DNA of 64,000 bases from Diploptera punctata (taxonomy: Eukaryota; Arthropoda; Insecta; Blattodea; Blaberidae). Within the stretch, counting starts at the first letter, position 1. Each line of letters starts with the position of its first letter. The stretch spans positions 1,311,501 to 1,375,500 of the forward strand of contig JASPKZ010003845.1 in NCBI GenBank assembly GCA_030220185.1, in the 5' to 3' direction. Shown here in pieces: positions 22,801 through 32,870 of the stretch. A program made the position numbers and the translations under genes. A model generated the notes under the pieces. That model saw only the letters and a program-made list of their open reading frames with translations. It was not told where the DNA came from and ran no database searches.

Positions 22801-22884
22801 TTTTGATTTGTTCGTTTGTACCCGGAAGGTATACAGTCGAAAAAAAAATGCACCCCCCTTAATCCAATGCTGGCTACGCCTATG
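19833..22884 (+). mobile_element. hAT transposon with 8-bp target duplication
   Basis: CCTCTGCC flanks the element exactly at 19825-19832 and 22885-22892. The ends CATGGCCGTAGCGAG and CTGGCTACGCCTATG (reverse complement CATAGGCGTAGCCAG) are imperfect inverted repeats of the kind found on ZMYM1-like hAT elements. The body holds a decayed transposase on the plus strand. It sits inside LINE-D, whose coding frame resumes on either side. Confidence 0.92.
20570..22480 (+). pseudogene. hAT transposase pseudogene (ZMYM1/DUF4371-like)
   Basis: In order on the plus strand: a TTF-type zinc-finger-like segment (RKFKHCWIQQYSP, NGALCKYCVLHYPH, ERPFQKFFKMHEFAKKNF); a catalytic region with SVSADKSCDIFGNEQLS; GYDGCSIMAGKDNGVKKRL with HCASHKIILVVND (the conserved R-N-ase-H-like core); RIFNKQTHRANPQ..EDYFKVAI; and the C-terminal dimerisation block TTASIERAFSTLRRAK with NRLNGLCTLSLH. 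At least eight stops or frameshifts. Host proteins of the ZMYM1 type share this architecture, but the inverted ends and target duplication identify this as a transposon. Confidence 0.88.
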
Positions 22885-23567
22885 CCTCTGCCTCCTATAG
22901 GTTTCCATTTATAGAGTTTCTTAACAAATCTCTGATCATCCATTCTTATTAAATGTCCCAGCCAACCAATTCTGAGTGATCTTATATGGTTTAGGGCCTA
23001 CTATATTCTCATGTTTTATTAATTTGTTTAGTTCGTTATTTGTTTTGATTCTCCAACAGTTATCAGTTCTTCTATTTGGTTCAAATATTCGTCTTAGAAT
23101 GTTACTTTCTAAAATTAAAAATATATGTTTTACTGTTTCTTTTAGGATCCAAGTTTCACTAGCATATGTAACTACTGGTCTAATGAGTGTTTTGTATAAC
23201 CTTATTTAAGCTGTTTTTTATTTTAATTTGTTTTTAAATAAGGGTCTGTTTGCAAAGTAAGCTTTATTCCCATTTACCAAACTTTCCTTAATTTCCTCTT
23301 CTAATGCATTATGTCCGTTTACTTTCGTACCTAGGTATTTAAATAATTCTACTGTGTTAATTTTCATGTCATCAATTTGTAGATTTTCCGATTTTCTGTT
23401 GTGATTTTAAATATTTTGTTTTATCTTGATTTATTATTAGAAAATTTTCTTTTTAGATTCCTCTTTCAATTTTGTGAAGGTTTCGCATAACGCTTGTTTG
23501 GTTCTTGCTGTAATCAGTATGTCATCTTCATAAGCTATGCACTGAAATCGGATCATTAGCTGTAGGA
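22885..23567 (-). mobile_element. LINE-D reverse transcriptase C-terminal half
   Basis: The minus strand begins with a degraded catalytic box (CIAYEDDILITARTKQA, YEDD for YADD), then LQIDDMKINTVELFKYLGTK, EEEIKESLVNGNKAYFAN, RLYKTLIRPVVTYASETWIL and SLRIGWLGHLIRMDDQRF. It breaks at WKPIGGRG where the hAT element is inserted and resumes at 19824. A few frameshifts. The 5' part of the RT and the endonuclease are absent. Confidence 0.85.
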
Positions 23568-23765
23568 ATTCACCTGAAACAAAAATTTAAAAATCGCTCT
23601 AGCAGTAAATATTTCGCAATACAACTAGGTATATGTTGATAAAATAACATCAAGAAAGTATTGTCCAAAAATACTTACTTGAAACCGAAATTTAAAAAAA
23701 TCTTTCTAGCAATGCCATGCTTGCTTTGTTACAATGTATATATTGAAATTTAATTAGTTCTTAAA
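23555..23765. repeat. dispersed repeat U2 fragment
   Basis: CCTGAAAC.AAAATTTAAAAATCGCTCTAGC and the ACTTGAAAC repeat of it belong to a family also seen at 37480-38160, 58400-58500 and 59340-59700. Unclassified; no coding sequence. Confidence 0.5.
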
Positions 23766-23769
23766 TTGG

Positions 23770-24150
23770 TAATATATCTTATAAGATGCATTGGTTTAAT
23801 TTATTTAATATTTTTAATAAAATAATGGGAAAATGAATAAGTAGTTAACATTTAAATTTGTGCCAAGTTATTCACCCATAAGCAACATTAATATGATTCC
23901 GTTGAGGTGAATGGTCATAAGCATAAAGAAAAATACTAGGGCATTCGATAAGTAATAGCAACACTGTTGTAAATCAGCGATCCTACTGGTGATCATTGTA
24001 ACCTTGTGGTATATTATTGAGCAGTCTCTGTTGTATAAATGTGTCTTTTTTTTTTCAATGCCACCAGGATATCTTTTATGACATTTCTGGCTTTCTCCTC
24101 TGGCATTGGCAGAATTGTAATCCACTTCATAGGTTGGGACACCTAGAAGG
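23770..24150. other. AT-rich interval, nothing assigned
   Basis: The 85-codon frame at 23868-24125 has no recognised motif. Confidence 0.4.
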
Positions 24151-24159
24151 CGAAGTTAC

Positions 24160-24355
24160 GTTGCCCCGATGATATGATTGGTGATAAATGTTAATGAAGC
24201 CCCAGGAGTGTTCTACCCTAAATTCCAGACCACGGGCAACGACAGGAATAATTTGTTTTAAGGAAAAAATCCTATGGTCTGACCGGGAATCGAATCCGGG
24301 ACCTCATGAATTTTAGTCATGAACGCTGACCACTAGCCCATGAGGCAAGTCTAAA
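24160..24355 (-). repeat. SINE-F (tRNA-derived)
   Basis: The minus strand begins with a tRNA-like head: A-box-like GGGCTAGTGGTCAGCG and B box GGATTCGATTCC, then GGTCAGACCATAGGATTTTTTCC and a body ending near 24160. The A-to-B spacing fits a tRNA promoter. It is the only copy in the window. Confidence 0.65.
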
Positions 24356-24827
24356 TCTGTAATATATAGATAAATACCAATTAGATAGTATAACCGTCAC
24401 AGGATTGATGATCGGGGCAATAGGTACTATAACAGAATTTTAGCTAAATTTTGGAATTTCTTAGATTTGGACAGAGTGTATCTTTCTGAAATTTCCATTG
24501 CTGCAATTAGAGGGTCAATTTCAATTTTAAGAAACCATATTTACAAAATTTCTACTTTATAGAATTTACTTCAATTATAATTTGAAATGTTTAATGTATT
24601 TATAAAATGTATTTTATCAATTTGGAAAATTAATTGTCTGTAACACTCTGTCCTTGTGGCAATCCTCTAATGAGGAACGTATAATAAGAAATTGAAGTCT
24701 CGAAATAACAATATTTTGTGAATACATTCACTGTTTCTCATATTCAGTAAGTAATATCACCAAAAAAAGATGTTCAGTAGATTTTTTAGATGGTGGAATT
24801 GGGAAGTATTCGAACATCCACCAAATT

Positions 24828-24903
24828 TATTAATTAAACAAAAATAAAACGTAGTTTTATTTGATTTTCAAATAAAACTACGTTTTGTTTTTATTTAATT
24901 AAT
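24828..24903. repeat. perfect short palindrome
   Basis: Arms of about 35 bases (TTAATTAAACAAAAATAAAA, CGTAGTTTTATTTGA and the inverted copy) are separated by a 3-base loop. It contains no coding sequence. Confidence 0.85.
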
Positions 24904-24954
24904 AGATATGGATTTTCATCAAGTAAACACCAACTCAATTGATTATCATAAGTA

Positions 24955-25050
24955 ATGCCACGAGTGATTTCCAAATTATTGATAAATTCACGACTCACGA
25001 AGTGAGGAGTGAATTTATCTAGAGAATTTGGAAATCAAGAGTGGCATTTG
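24955..25050. repeat. hairpin repeat (GCCACGAGTGATTTCC arms)
   Basis: AATGCCACGAGTGATTTCC..AATT and its inverted partner AATTTGGAAATCAAGAGTGGCATT enclose a second inner inverted pair (AAATTCAC.ACTC..GAGTGAATTT). A related hairpin lies at 63528-63612. Confidence 0.7.
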
Positions 25051-25204
25051 TTAGGACTATTTAACGAATAAAATTAAGCTGTTTACTCACAAATCATTAT
25101 TTAACTATAGTTATTTTAAAATATTTATATATTTAATGTAAACGGCGATGTTTGAAAACAAATGAGAAACGATTGGTACGCTTCATCTGCTTCTTTTCTT
25201 TATC

Positions 25205-25690
25205 ACTGCAACCAGATCATACTATTTATTGCCAAAGGAACGCAATATTGTAAGAATGCTCTCTAGTGGAGAAAAAATGAAACACATCAAACTGTATATT
25301 AATTCATTTCTGATGTCGTATGATGTAAATATGACAATTATAGTTTTCTGCATTATTACCTGGGAAAAAATACATTTAAGAAAGTGCAAACAGTGGTTTC
25401 TTTTTTTGGTGGTATAATCAATTGCTAGAAATATTTTTATATTAACTCCTGCAAGCGCTATGTGTTGACATCCATGCACTATATATACAATCTGGTAGCC
25501 GTATTTCTTATAGAGTCAGTCACTGCAAAATAATTGTCAGACCTGTTCAGAATATTAAAAAGGAGGAGCTTTCTTTAATATGGTAAATTTAACATTGATA
25601 AATATTTGGTGAAACACGACTCTGATTGGCTGTAAAACAGAAATCATTGAAACGTGATTGGTCATTGACTCCCATTTGGGGCATGAGTTA
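25205..25690. repeat. dispersed repeat F, copy 1
   Basis: Blocks such as AGATCATACTATTTATTGCCAA, AGAATATTAAAAAGGAGGAGCT and TGATTGGTCATTGACT..CATTTGGGGCATGAGTTAAAT recur inverted at 53160-53555. The ORFs on both strands here are short and without motifs. Unclassified, likely non-autonomous DNA element. Confidence 0.6.
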
Positions 25691-25900
25691 AATTTTCCAC
25701 CAAATTCACCAGACATGAGCCCTTGTGACTATAACTCATCCTCAAACATCAAACAACCTCTACGAGGCATTCGATTTCAATCAAGAGTTGATATCCAAAA
25801 AGCTCTAAATCGATCTGAAAGAGATATCTGGAAATTGTGCCGAAGATGGAATCTGATTTCTAAAAAGCCTACAGTTTTAAAAATGAAAATTTTAACCTAG
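25685..25900 (+). pseudogene. mariner-like transposase C-terminal fragment
   Basis: The 80-codon frame reads PPNSPDMSPCDYN, then IKQPLRGIRFQSRVDIQKAL and RSERDIWK. The motif S-P-D-x-x-P-C-D-Y carries the last catalytic Asp of mariner (D,D,D) transposases, and LRGIRF follows at the normal distance. The N-terminal two thirds are absent and the end is frameshifted. Confidence 0.7.
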
Positions 25901-25904
25901 TTGA

Positions 25905-26520
25905 GGTTAAATGAATATGCAATAAGTAATAACTAATGGTTATACATGATTCGTTTTTCATTGTAGTAGCCACTTTTAATTAAGCTGAAATTGAGTTTCT
26001 CCAATTGAAGAAAATATTTGTATATTTCGTTAACCAGCAAAATCAACTCGCTGAGGAATTCGCTAATTTTAAATAGTTCCTGCGTGACGGACTATTGTAG
26101 ACTTAATTCCTTTCTTAAACCTGACGATTTAGTTTTAACAGAGTTAAGAGGATTTTCGTTAGATTGAAAAATGTAATACTGCAATTAAAAATCGTAAATG
26201 ATGAAATCCTAGTAGATTTATTTGCTGTCGTATTACTTTGAGAATACGTAAAGCAAGGATGATAATTAAATTAACTAAAAGCCATATAACATCTTATCGT
26301 TACATCATAATTAATTTGTAAAACACTTGAATTTTAATTAAAGCGTCTCTAGTTCTAGCTGTCGTATTTCAATTGATTGTAGGTATTTAATTTACCTCAT
26401 AGCAATTAATATCAAATTCATTACAAAATGTTTCATTTTAACGAATTTCTAAGGAACGAACTGTACTTAAGGAAATACTTATTTTTAATGTAAACATTTA
26501 CCAATCCTACATCGAACATG
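25905..26520. other. AT-rich interval, nothing assigned
   Basis: No motif-bearing frame or shared repeat was found. Confidence 0.4.
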
Positions 26521-26526
26521 ATCATG

Positions 26527-26528
<2 letters not shown>

Positions 26529-26564
<36 letters not shown>
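26529..26564 (+). repeat. (TA)n microsatellite
   Basis: About 18 TA units at the 3' end of the adjacent LINE-C copy. Confidence 0.95.
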
Positions 26565-26569
<5 letters not shown>

Positions 26570-26570
<1 letters not shown>

Positions 26571-27055
26571 CACTTTAGAACCCGTCGGTTTATGGCCCCG
26601 CGGACATAAGATCTCCATACATTCCTATCCTGAGCTAATGCTTTCCAATCATTCTCTGTATAATCTATTTCCCTCAAATCATAGTTAATATTATTATCCC
26701 ACCTCTTCGTGGTCTACCAACTGGGCGTTTTCCCTCTTGTTTTCTTACAATAAGCTTCCATGCATGTCTTTCATTCCCCATTCGTCCCACATGTCCTGCC
26801 CATCGCAGTCTACGAGACTTAACTGTTATCATTATATCTGGCTTTGTATAAAGACCATGTAGTTCACTGTTACGTATAGTCTTTTCCATTCATCTATCTT
26901 TGGTCCAAAAATATTCCTCAGAACTTTATTCTCAAAAACTCGTAATCTCCTTTCCTCCCTTAAAGTAGGCTTAAGAGTCCATGTTTCGCATCCATATAAT
27001 ATAATATAATATAACTGTAGAATAGTAGTTTTATATATTTTCAGTGTAATACGAG
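26570..27055 (-). mobile_element. LINE-C RT C-terminus and 3' end
   Basis: The minus strand reads TLREERRLRVFENKVLR, then SRRLRWAGHVGRMGNERHAW and KQEGKRPVGRPRR, the standard LINE-C C-terminal block, and ends with the conserved GAACCCG..GGTTTATGGCCC terminus. A frameshift follows RPRR and a short 5-base tandem run (ATAAT) interrupts the coding region near 27000. 5' truncated. Confidence 0.85.
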
Positions 27056-27140
27056 TATATATATATTTTTTTTATTATTTAGATATATATATTTCGTAAC
27101 ACACTGTATATATATATATATATATATATCGATATATATA
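27055..27140 (+). repeat. (AT)n-rich tract
   Basis: Interrupted AT repeats up to the TA target of the next element. Confidence 0.9.
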
Positions 27141-27712
27141 CACAGGTGTTACCGAAATGAGTGTAGATTTTTTTTTTCGCGTGGTGATAGGGCCATATAA
27201 ATATTTTTAATACAATGAGCATTGGGTCGGATGTGCATTGTTGTGAGTCTATAGAATAATTTAAATTGTTGAACACATTGTTGTTTATCTATTAATCCTA
27301 AATAAATGGAAGGTATTACATGTTATTTTACAGTAATTTTGGAAATGGCGACCACTGACCTGGATGCACAACTCCGCGCGTCTCGCCTCGGACTGATGAA
27401 CTCTAATAAGCATATCTGGATGCTCCCTGATTTCCGCAGCCGCTGCCTCGATCCTTGCTACAAGCTCTGGAGCTGTGCATCTAGGTCAATGATCGCCATT
27501 TCTAACAATTACTATAAAATAACATGTAATACCTTCCATTTTTCTTAGAATTAATAGATGAACAACAATGTGTTCAACAATTTAAAAGCTGCATTATTCT
27601 GTAGATTCATAATAATGCATTTCCGACCCAAGGTTCATTGTGTTAAAATACTTATATGGATATTCCCTACCACCACACGAAAAATCTGCACTCATTTCGG
27701 TAACACTCTGTG
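27141..27712 (-). mobile_element. mariner-like foldback element with ~220-bp arms
   Basis: Left end CACAGGTGTTACCGAAATGAG and right end, read inverted, CACAGAGTGTTACCGAAATG, are flanked by TA. The arms match for about 220 bases, including TGTTGAACACATTGTTGTT and GGAAGGTATTACATG. The centre reads on the minus strand AAAAEIREHPDMLIRVHQS and RRAELCIQVSGRHF, the expected C-terminus of a DDE_3/mariner transposase. The catalytic region is absent, so the element is an internal deletion derivative. Confidence 0.8.
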
Positions 27713-27744
27713 TACATATGTACATAGCAGGTTTCACAGCATCT

Positions 27745-28175
27745 TCCGGCATCCAATTAATCTACTGCCATTCTCCTCCACATCTCTTTGCCATTCTTAT
27801 GTCCATCGTCCAATCCTGTTTCCCTCATGCTGCTCAAAACACCATCAATCCACGTTATTTTTTGCCATCCTCTTCTTCTTCTCTACCAAGTGTCATCAAT
27901 TATAGTATAATATTCTTCTTGGGAATATGTGTTCTATTATTTTTTATGTGACCTAACAATTTAATTGTGTGCTTTTTATTAAATTCACAATTTAAGTTTC
28001 AACATTCCGTTCATATTTTATCTCTTCTAGATATTCCAGCTGAACGCCTCAAAAAATTAATTCTTGTATAATTTAATGTACTTGTTTTTCTAGAATTTAA
28101 TTCTCATATATGTACACCGTATGTAATTTTACTTATCATTACTGCATTAAAAATGTTTGTTTATGGTTTAGAACT
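27745..28175 (-). mobile_element. LINE-E RT C-terminus, decayed
   Basis: It follows the same word order as the better preserved LINE-E at 42730-43173: CCAATTAATCTACTG, TTCTCCTCCACATCT, CCATCGTCCAAT, then the region encoding the F-W-R-L-S-A-like block. Coding potential on the minus strand is broken by several stops. Confidence 0.6.
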
Positions 28176-28187
28176 TACATTCTGTAT

Positions 28188-28325
28188 ATACCAGCGGACC
28201 CGGCAGACATTGTTCTGTCCGAACGTTCAATTCTCGTCAACATTATTAAAATAAACTGAAATAAGCTGGGTTAAAAACGAAATCAGATTGTTATGCACAA
28301 AAAAGCAAAACTTTAGTAACCAACT
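28188..28325. repeat. dispersed repeat U1 fragment
   Basis: ACCAGCGGACCCGGCAGACATTG resembles the ACCCGGCGTTGCCCGG ends of U1 copies at 31990, 38890 and 47760. Only one end is present. Confidence 0.4.
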
Positions 28326-28354
28326 TTATTACTACTCACAAGAAACATCTATTA

Positions 28355-28900
28355 CACTGAGCAACAAAAAATAAACCTTTTTTTTTGTCTTAGAAGGAAA
28401 AATATGTGATTCTGATAGCATTTTTTCTCCTGAATTCAAATATGATGTCGGTTTTTCTCCATCACGCAAGGTTTCCGAGAGACAGGCATTTATAATGTCA
28501 AACACTTTAATATTTTCTACATTCGTAACTACACAATATTCGAACATTCGGACTCACCTAGAAAGTAAGAAATGACGATTTTCTGCTATATTTTGCCTGT
28601 AGAGCATCCCTCTTGATGGTCCAGGAATAATCGGCCAGCATATTAGGATTACATTTGCCTTGACATCTCTTTTCCATAGCTGAAACCATTTGAGTTAGCT
28701 CATTTGGTTTTATTTTACAATGGACAAATGGACGAAAACACGTTTATTAAAAAATAGTCATTTAAATCCATTAATTGAAATTGAAATAAAAAAAATGAGG
28801 GTGATGGAGAAATTCCGAATAATATTTGAAAACACGATAATTAAAACTGCATTAAATACAACTATTGGTACTCATGAGACAAAAATCATTTTGACCAGTG
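28355..28900. mobile_element. non-autonomous DNA transposon, TTA target (copy 2)
   Basis: The same element as 18525-19072 in the opposite orientation: ends CACTGAGCAAC and TTTTGACCAGTG, exact TTA at 28352-28354 and 28901-28903. Lengths are 546 and 548 bases. The frame at 28332-28547 matches the frame at 18858-19043 but has no known domain. Confidence 0.85.
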
Positions 28901-28904
28901 TTAT

Positions 28905-29250
28905 TTTCGGTAAATGGTGTATATTAGTCGAAAAACAAATATATTACGAAATCAATAAAATTATGCGCACCAAATATGATATAATCAACAAGAAGTTAAA
29001 GAAGTAGAAAATCGTCAAACACAATACATAATTATAAACCACACAATCCGCAAGATCAAAGAATCTTAAACCTGTCGAAATTAAATCTAAATAAACAAGA
29101 AACAAACATACTATAAATGTGATATAAATTCAACTTCCCCACAAATAATTTAATGTAAAAAGAATTCAACAAAATATGGTTATTGAAAGCGAGATAGCAA
29201 TAAATTGACTTGAAATCGATAATAAAGACTATGTTAAACATGTGGCCGCT
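28905..29250. other. AT-rich interval, nothing assigned
   Basis: No recognised coding or repeat content. Confidence 0.4.
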
Positions 29251-29254
29251 AAAA

Positions 29255-29500
29255 TTAAAAAAAAAAGTCGCTAAGGCGTAGTGGGTGGAGTCCCTACCTT
29301 CATCTCCGGCGACTCGGGTGTTAGCTAGTGTTTTATACAATCTGATTTTTTATTCATGTATCGGAAATTTTAAATCCAAATACTTTATATATTGAACAAT
29401 AACATTTCTTAGCATGTGTATTCTTTTATTTATTTCTTCCTGGATATTATTATGTTTATATAGTCCCTTTAAACAAGTGTCCATAAGCCTTTTGGACTCA
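29255..29500. repeat. U1 repeat end next to a SINE-C-like head
   Basis: AGTCGCTAAGGCGTAGTGGGT..GAGTCCCTACCTTC resembles the tRNA-like head of SINE-C (see 48320). GGTGTTAGCTAGTGTTTTATACAATC and TCCTGGATATTATTATG..TTATATAGTCCCTTTAAAC match, inverted, the U1 copy at 38745-38910. Confidence 0.55.
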
Positions 29501-29514
29501 GGCTACAAAATATA

Positions 29515-29692
29515 CACCGAGTTACTCAAATCAAAATTAACTATTTATTATGACAATGCAGTAGATGAAGCGTAAAATGGATTCCGAAAAGGAAGGTCCT
29601 GTACGGATGGATACTTCACTATTAAAATTCTAATAAAAAAACACAGAGAGTTTAATATGAAACACACATAGCGTTTATTGACTTCAAGAAGG
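29515..29692 (+). mobile_element. LINE-F2 (host LINE), RT first part
   Basis: The plus strand reads NGFRKGRSCTDGYFTIKIL, a break, then IDFKK, the RT region up to motif A. It stops at 29692 and resumes at 30804 after an inserted LINE. The duplicated TGACTTCAAGAAGG codes for DFKK on both sides. Confidence 0.85.
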
Positions 29693-30803
29693 ACGATCTT
29701 GTATTGATTCAGCATTTTCTGTTAAACTATTGCTTGAAAAAAGAAGAGAATTCAACTTAGAAACACATTTTGCTTTCATAGATTTTGAAAAAGCATTCGA
29801 CACAGTCAAGAGATCAAAACTCTTAAATATATTGGAAGACAAAAATATACCAAATTTACTTCGGCAGAACATACAAAATATTTACAAAGACAACACCATA
29901 AAGATTTAATTAAATAACAGATTTTCTGAAGAAGGAATTATAAATCGTGGTGTGAGACAAGGCTGCCCCCTATCCCCAACACTTTTTGCAATTTATATCA
30001 ATGAAGTAATATGTTGCTGGAACAAAACATATAAATTTGGAATAAGAATATCAGAAAATTAAACACCCTATTGTTTGCTGATGACCAAATAATAATAGCA
30101 AATTCCGAAGATAATCTACAGAAAGGTCTGTATGAACTTAACAAAATTACAGAAGAATATGGATTAAAGATATCTACAGAAAAAACAAAAATTATGGCAT
30201 TTCAAGGTGTAGATCCTGTCAGAAGTAAAATTGTACTGGACAATAAAATTTTGGAGCAGGTGAATAATTTTACATATCTAGGATGCAATATCTCATATGA
30301 AGAAGAAAAGGATGTAAATGCAAAAATATCTAAATTTTTAAGAATTTTAGGGTTAATAAATTCTATCTTCAAGCCACAGTTAGTCCAAAAGCATTCAAGA
30401 CTGAAAGTGTATAAAACACTGGCTCTTCCAACTCTTTTGTATGGTAGCGAAGTATGGACGTTGAAACAGAAGGATATACAGAGACTTAGATCTGCTGAAA
30501 TGAGATATCTTCGGAGGACTGCAGGATACACACTACTAGATCACAAGACAAATGAAGACATCTTGGAAGAATTACACATGGAATCTTTAGAAAACAAAAT
30601 TTCTGATTATAAGTCAAGATGGATACAACATGTTCATCGAATGGAAGATCACAGAATACCCAAACTAATGTTAAGATATCAACCTGCAGGAAGAAGAAGA
30701 CCAGGACGTCCACTCAAAAGACTTCTGGATGGTGTTTCTCTTGAGGCCGAAACAGGTCAACAAATGGCCTAAATTCGTGAATGTACTATGATGATGATGA
30801 TGA
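29693..30803 (+). mobile_element. LINE-F1, 5'-truncated insertion with ATG tail
   Basis: It begins inside the R-S-C-I-D motif of the RT and ends in (ATG)n. Motifs in order: FAFIDFEKAFDTV (motif A), RGVRQGCPLSPTLF (motif B), LLFADDQIIIANS (motif C with both catalytic Asp), then FTYLGCNISYEEEK, TLALPTLLYGSEVW, RWIQHVHRMEDHRIPKLM and GRRRPGRP. A stop after TIKI and a frameshift near 30060 break the frame; the remaining 233-codon frame (30071-30772) is the longest in the window. TGACTTCAAGAAGG is duplicated at 29679-29692 and 30804-30817. 5' truncation, microsatellite tail and a 14-bp target duplication are the hallmarks of target-primed reverse transcription. Confidence 0.93.
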
Positions 30804-31793
30804 TGACTTCAAGAAGGCATTTGACAAAGTAAATAGAAACAAATTAATATAAATCCTCAAATATGATGGAATCCCAGACCAACTGATAAAAGCTATATAT
30901 GATATTTATAAGGATAATTACATCCAAGTTAAGATTGAAAATAAAATCTCTGAATGCAGACCAATCAATCAAGGAATTAGACAAGGATGTGGTCTTTCAC
31001 CAATGCTCTTCATAATATACATGAATTCAATTATTAAAGAATGGAGACTACAACCACATGGCAGTATACCACTTAATTGATTGTATAATGTAAACACCCT
31101 AGTATTTGCAGACGACATTGTGTTTATAGCGAATTCAGATGACCTACAACGTTCAGTCCACTCTTTTCACCAAATTGCAATAAACTACAACATGGAAATC
31201 TCAACAGAAAAATCTAAAGTCATGGCTTTCCTACGAAAAGACCCAGTTCGCAGTAAAATTGTTATTAATAATAAAATATTAGAACAAACTAACACATTTA
31301 ACTATATCGGATACCAAGTTACATACGAAGAGGAAAAAGATTATAGTCAAAAAATTATAAAATTTAACAGAGTAACAGGAATTATAAATAATATTTTCAA
31401 GGCAAACACAGTACAGCAACACACACGGACTAGAATTTATAAAACCCTGGCCAGACCCATATTTTGTTACGGCAGTGAGGCCTGGACAATTCGCAGTGTA
31501 GATGAACAAAGACTATCTGCGGCAGAAATGAAATTTATGAGACGTACTGCAGGTTACTCAAGAAAAGACCATAAAAGGAATTCTGAGATTCTCAAAGAAT
31601 ACAAACAGAATCAGTCATGGAATATGTACAAAAATACAGAAACAACTGGAAATCTCACGTAAGAAGAATGAGCAGAACAAGAATACTGCGTCAAATCTTA
31701 AATTAGCAGCCACCAGGCAAGAGATCTTTGGGCAGACCCTTCAAACGTTGGATTGACCACTAGGTCTATCACATGAAAGGAAGAAGAAGAAGA
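30804..31793 (+). mobile_element. LINE-F2 (host LINE), RT remainder and 3' tail
   Basis: It continues from 29692: DFKKAFDKVNRNKL (motif A), INQGIRQGCGLSPMLF (motif B), TLVFADDIVFIANS (motif C), then FNYIGYQVTYEEEKDYS, TLARPIFCYGSEAW and FMRRTAGYSRKDHKR. Stops after NKLI, at SIPLN and a frameshift after EYKQ break it. The end carries GRPFKRWIDH and a (GAA)n tail near 31780. It is related to LINE-F1 but clearly a different family member. Confidence 0.9.
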
Positions 31794-31794
31794 A

Positions 31795-32310
31795 ACAGGT
31801 GTCCCTAAATTAATCACTTATTGAAGTAATGTCAATTTTATTGTTCGGGACTCCCTGTTAGTAAGTAGCAATTCAAACAAAAACAAACCAGTCTTATTCA
31901 ATTGGCAGTGTACACAAATACAAATAGCAATAACCCTAAATTGGCGAAACAATAATTTATCCTGTCAGTTCTTTAAATGTTATTTTAAGATATACCGTGC
32001 TGATTACCCAGCGTTTCCCGGGAATGTATTTGTCCCGATCTTCTTGGCATAAATGAGCTGAAAGACGAAAACTGATGTGTTTTTATGTATAGTTGAATAA
32101 GTGAGAGGAAACTTTATATCGTAATTAATTTTAGATACTCCGTGCTGATTACCCGGCGTTGCCCGGGAATCTACTTACCCCGATCTTCTTGCCATAAATG
32201 AGCTGAAAGACGAAAATTAAAGTTGAATAAGTAAAAGAAAAATTACTATTAATTTATATCGTAAATGTTCCGGACCACAAAGGAAACAAGATCATGTGAA
32301 ATTATTGTAC
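31795..32310. repeat. dispersed repeat U1 (two end motifs)
   Basis: GCTGATTACCCAGCGTTTCCCGG and, 130 bases on, GCTGATTACCCGGCGTTGCC each precede TCTTCTTG.CATAAATGAGC and AAAGACGAAAA. The same arrangement is at 38890-39110 and 47760-47960. TTCCGGACCACAAAGGAAAC and flanks match the inverted 38545-38770 region. Unclassified; no coding sequence. Confidence 0.6.
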
Positions 32311-32344
32311 ATTATTAAGTAATTATAAAATGCATATACACTTT

Positions 32345-32870
32345 TTATTTTTGTTTTTTTTTTTTACTCCGTCTTCCTCAATTGTTCTTTAATATTTTAA
32401 AAGATTTATTAAACACACTGTGTTCATTAGGATACAATTATTGAAAGATTATCTGCGTAGAATTTTAGTGACTTCCTTCCTGTTGTACAGTCAGTTAGGT
32501 GGTATTGTTCACATTTTTGTCACATAGCTTGCAGAGGCACTGGTTCGATGCGAGGTGGAACCCTTTTTGCGTACATATTCTGTAGTGGAATCCATGTGTG
32601 GCGGTCCTCGTGAATACGTGTCTCATGGGAAAAGTTCTGTTCTTCCATTCTTCAGTATGTTCTTTAATATTCCATATATCTTATTTTTTGTGAAACTTTT
32701 CGAAGTATTTACTTCATCTTCATGAGTTTTGTTGTATTTGTAAAATCTACAAATAAATAAATGCGACAAAAGTCATGAAGATGAAGTAAATACTTCCTAA
32801 AGCTTCACAAAAATAACATACATGGAATAATAACGAACGGAGGAAGACGGAGTAGAAAAATACAAAAATA
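32345..32870. mobile_element. foldback element, left arm interrupted by an insertion
   Basis: TACTCCGTCTTCCTC near 32366 and TATTCCATATATCTTATTTTT..CTTCATCTTCATGA near 32668 are inverted at 32775-32865 (TCATGAAGATGAAGTAAATA, CATGGAATAATAACG, GGAAGACGGAGTA). The left arm is split by 261 bases that the right arm lacks. Confidence 0.75.
32397..32657 (+). mobile_element. small insertion with 14-bp target duplication, possibly a SINE
   Basis: TGTTCTTTAATATT occurs at 32383-32396 and 32658-32671 and flanks a block absent from the opposite arm of the foldback. Inside is ACTGGTTCGATGCGAGG, which resembles a pol III B box. No A box is convincing, so the SINE call is tentative while the insertion itself is firm. 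Confidence 0.65.
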
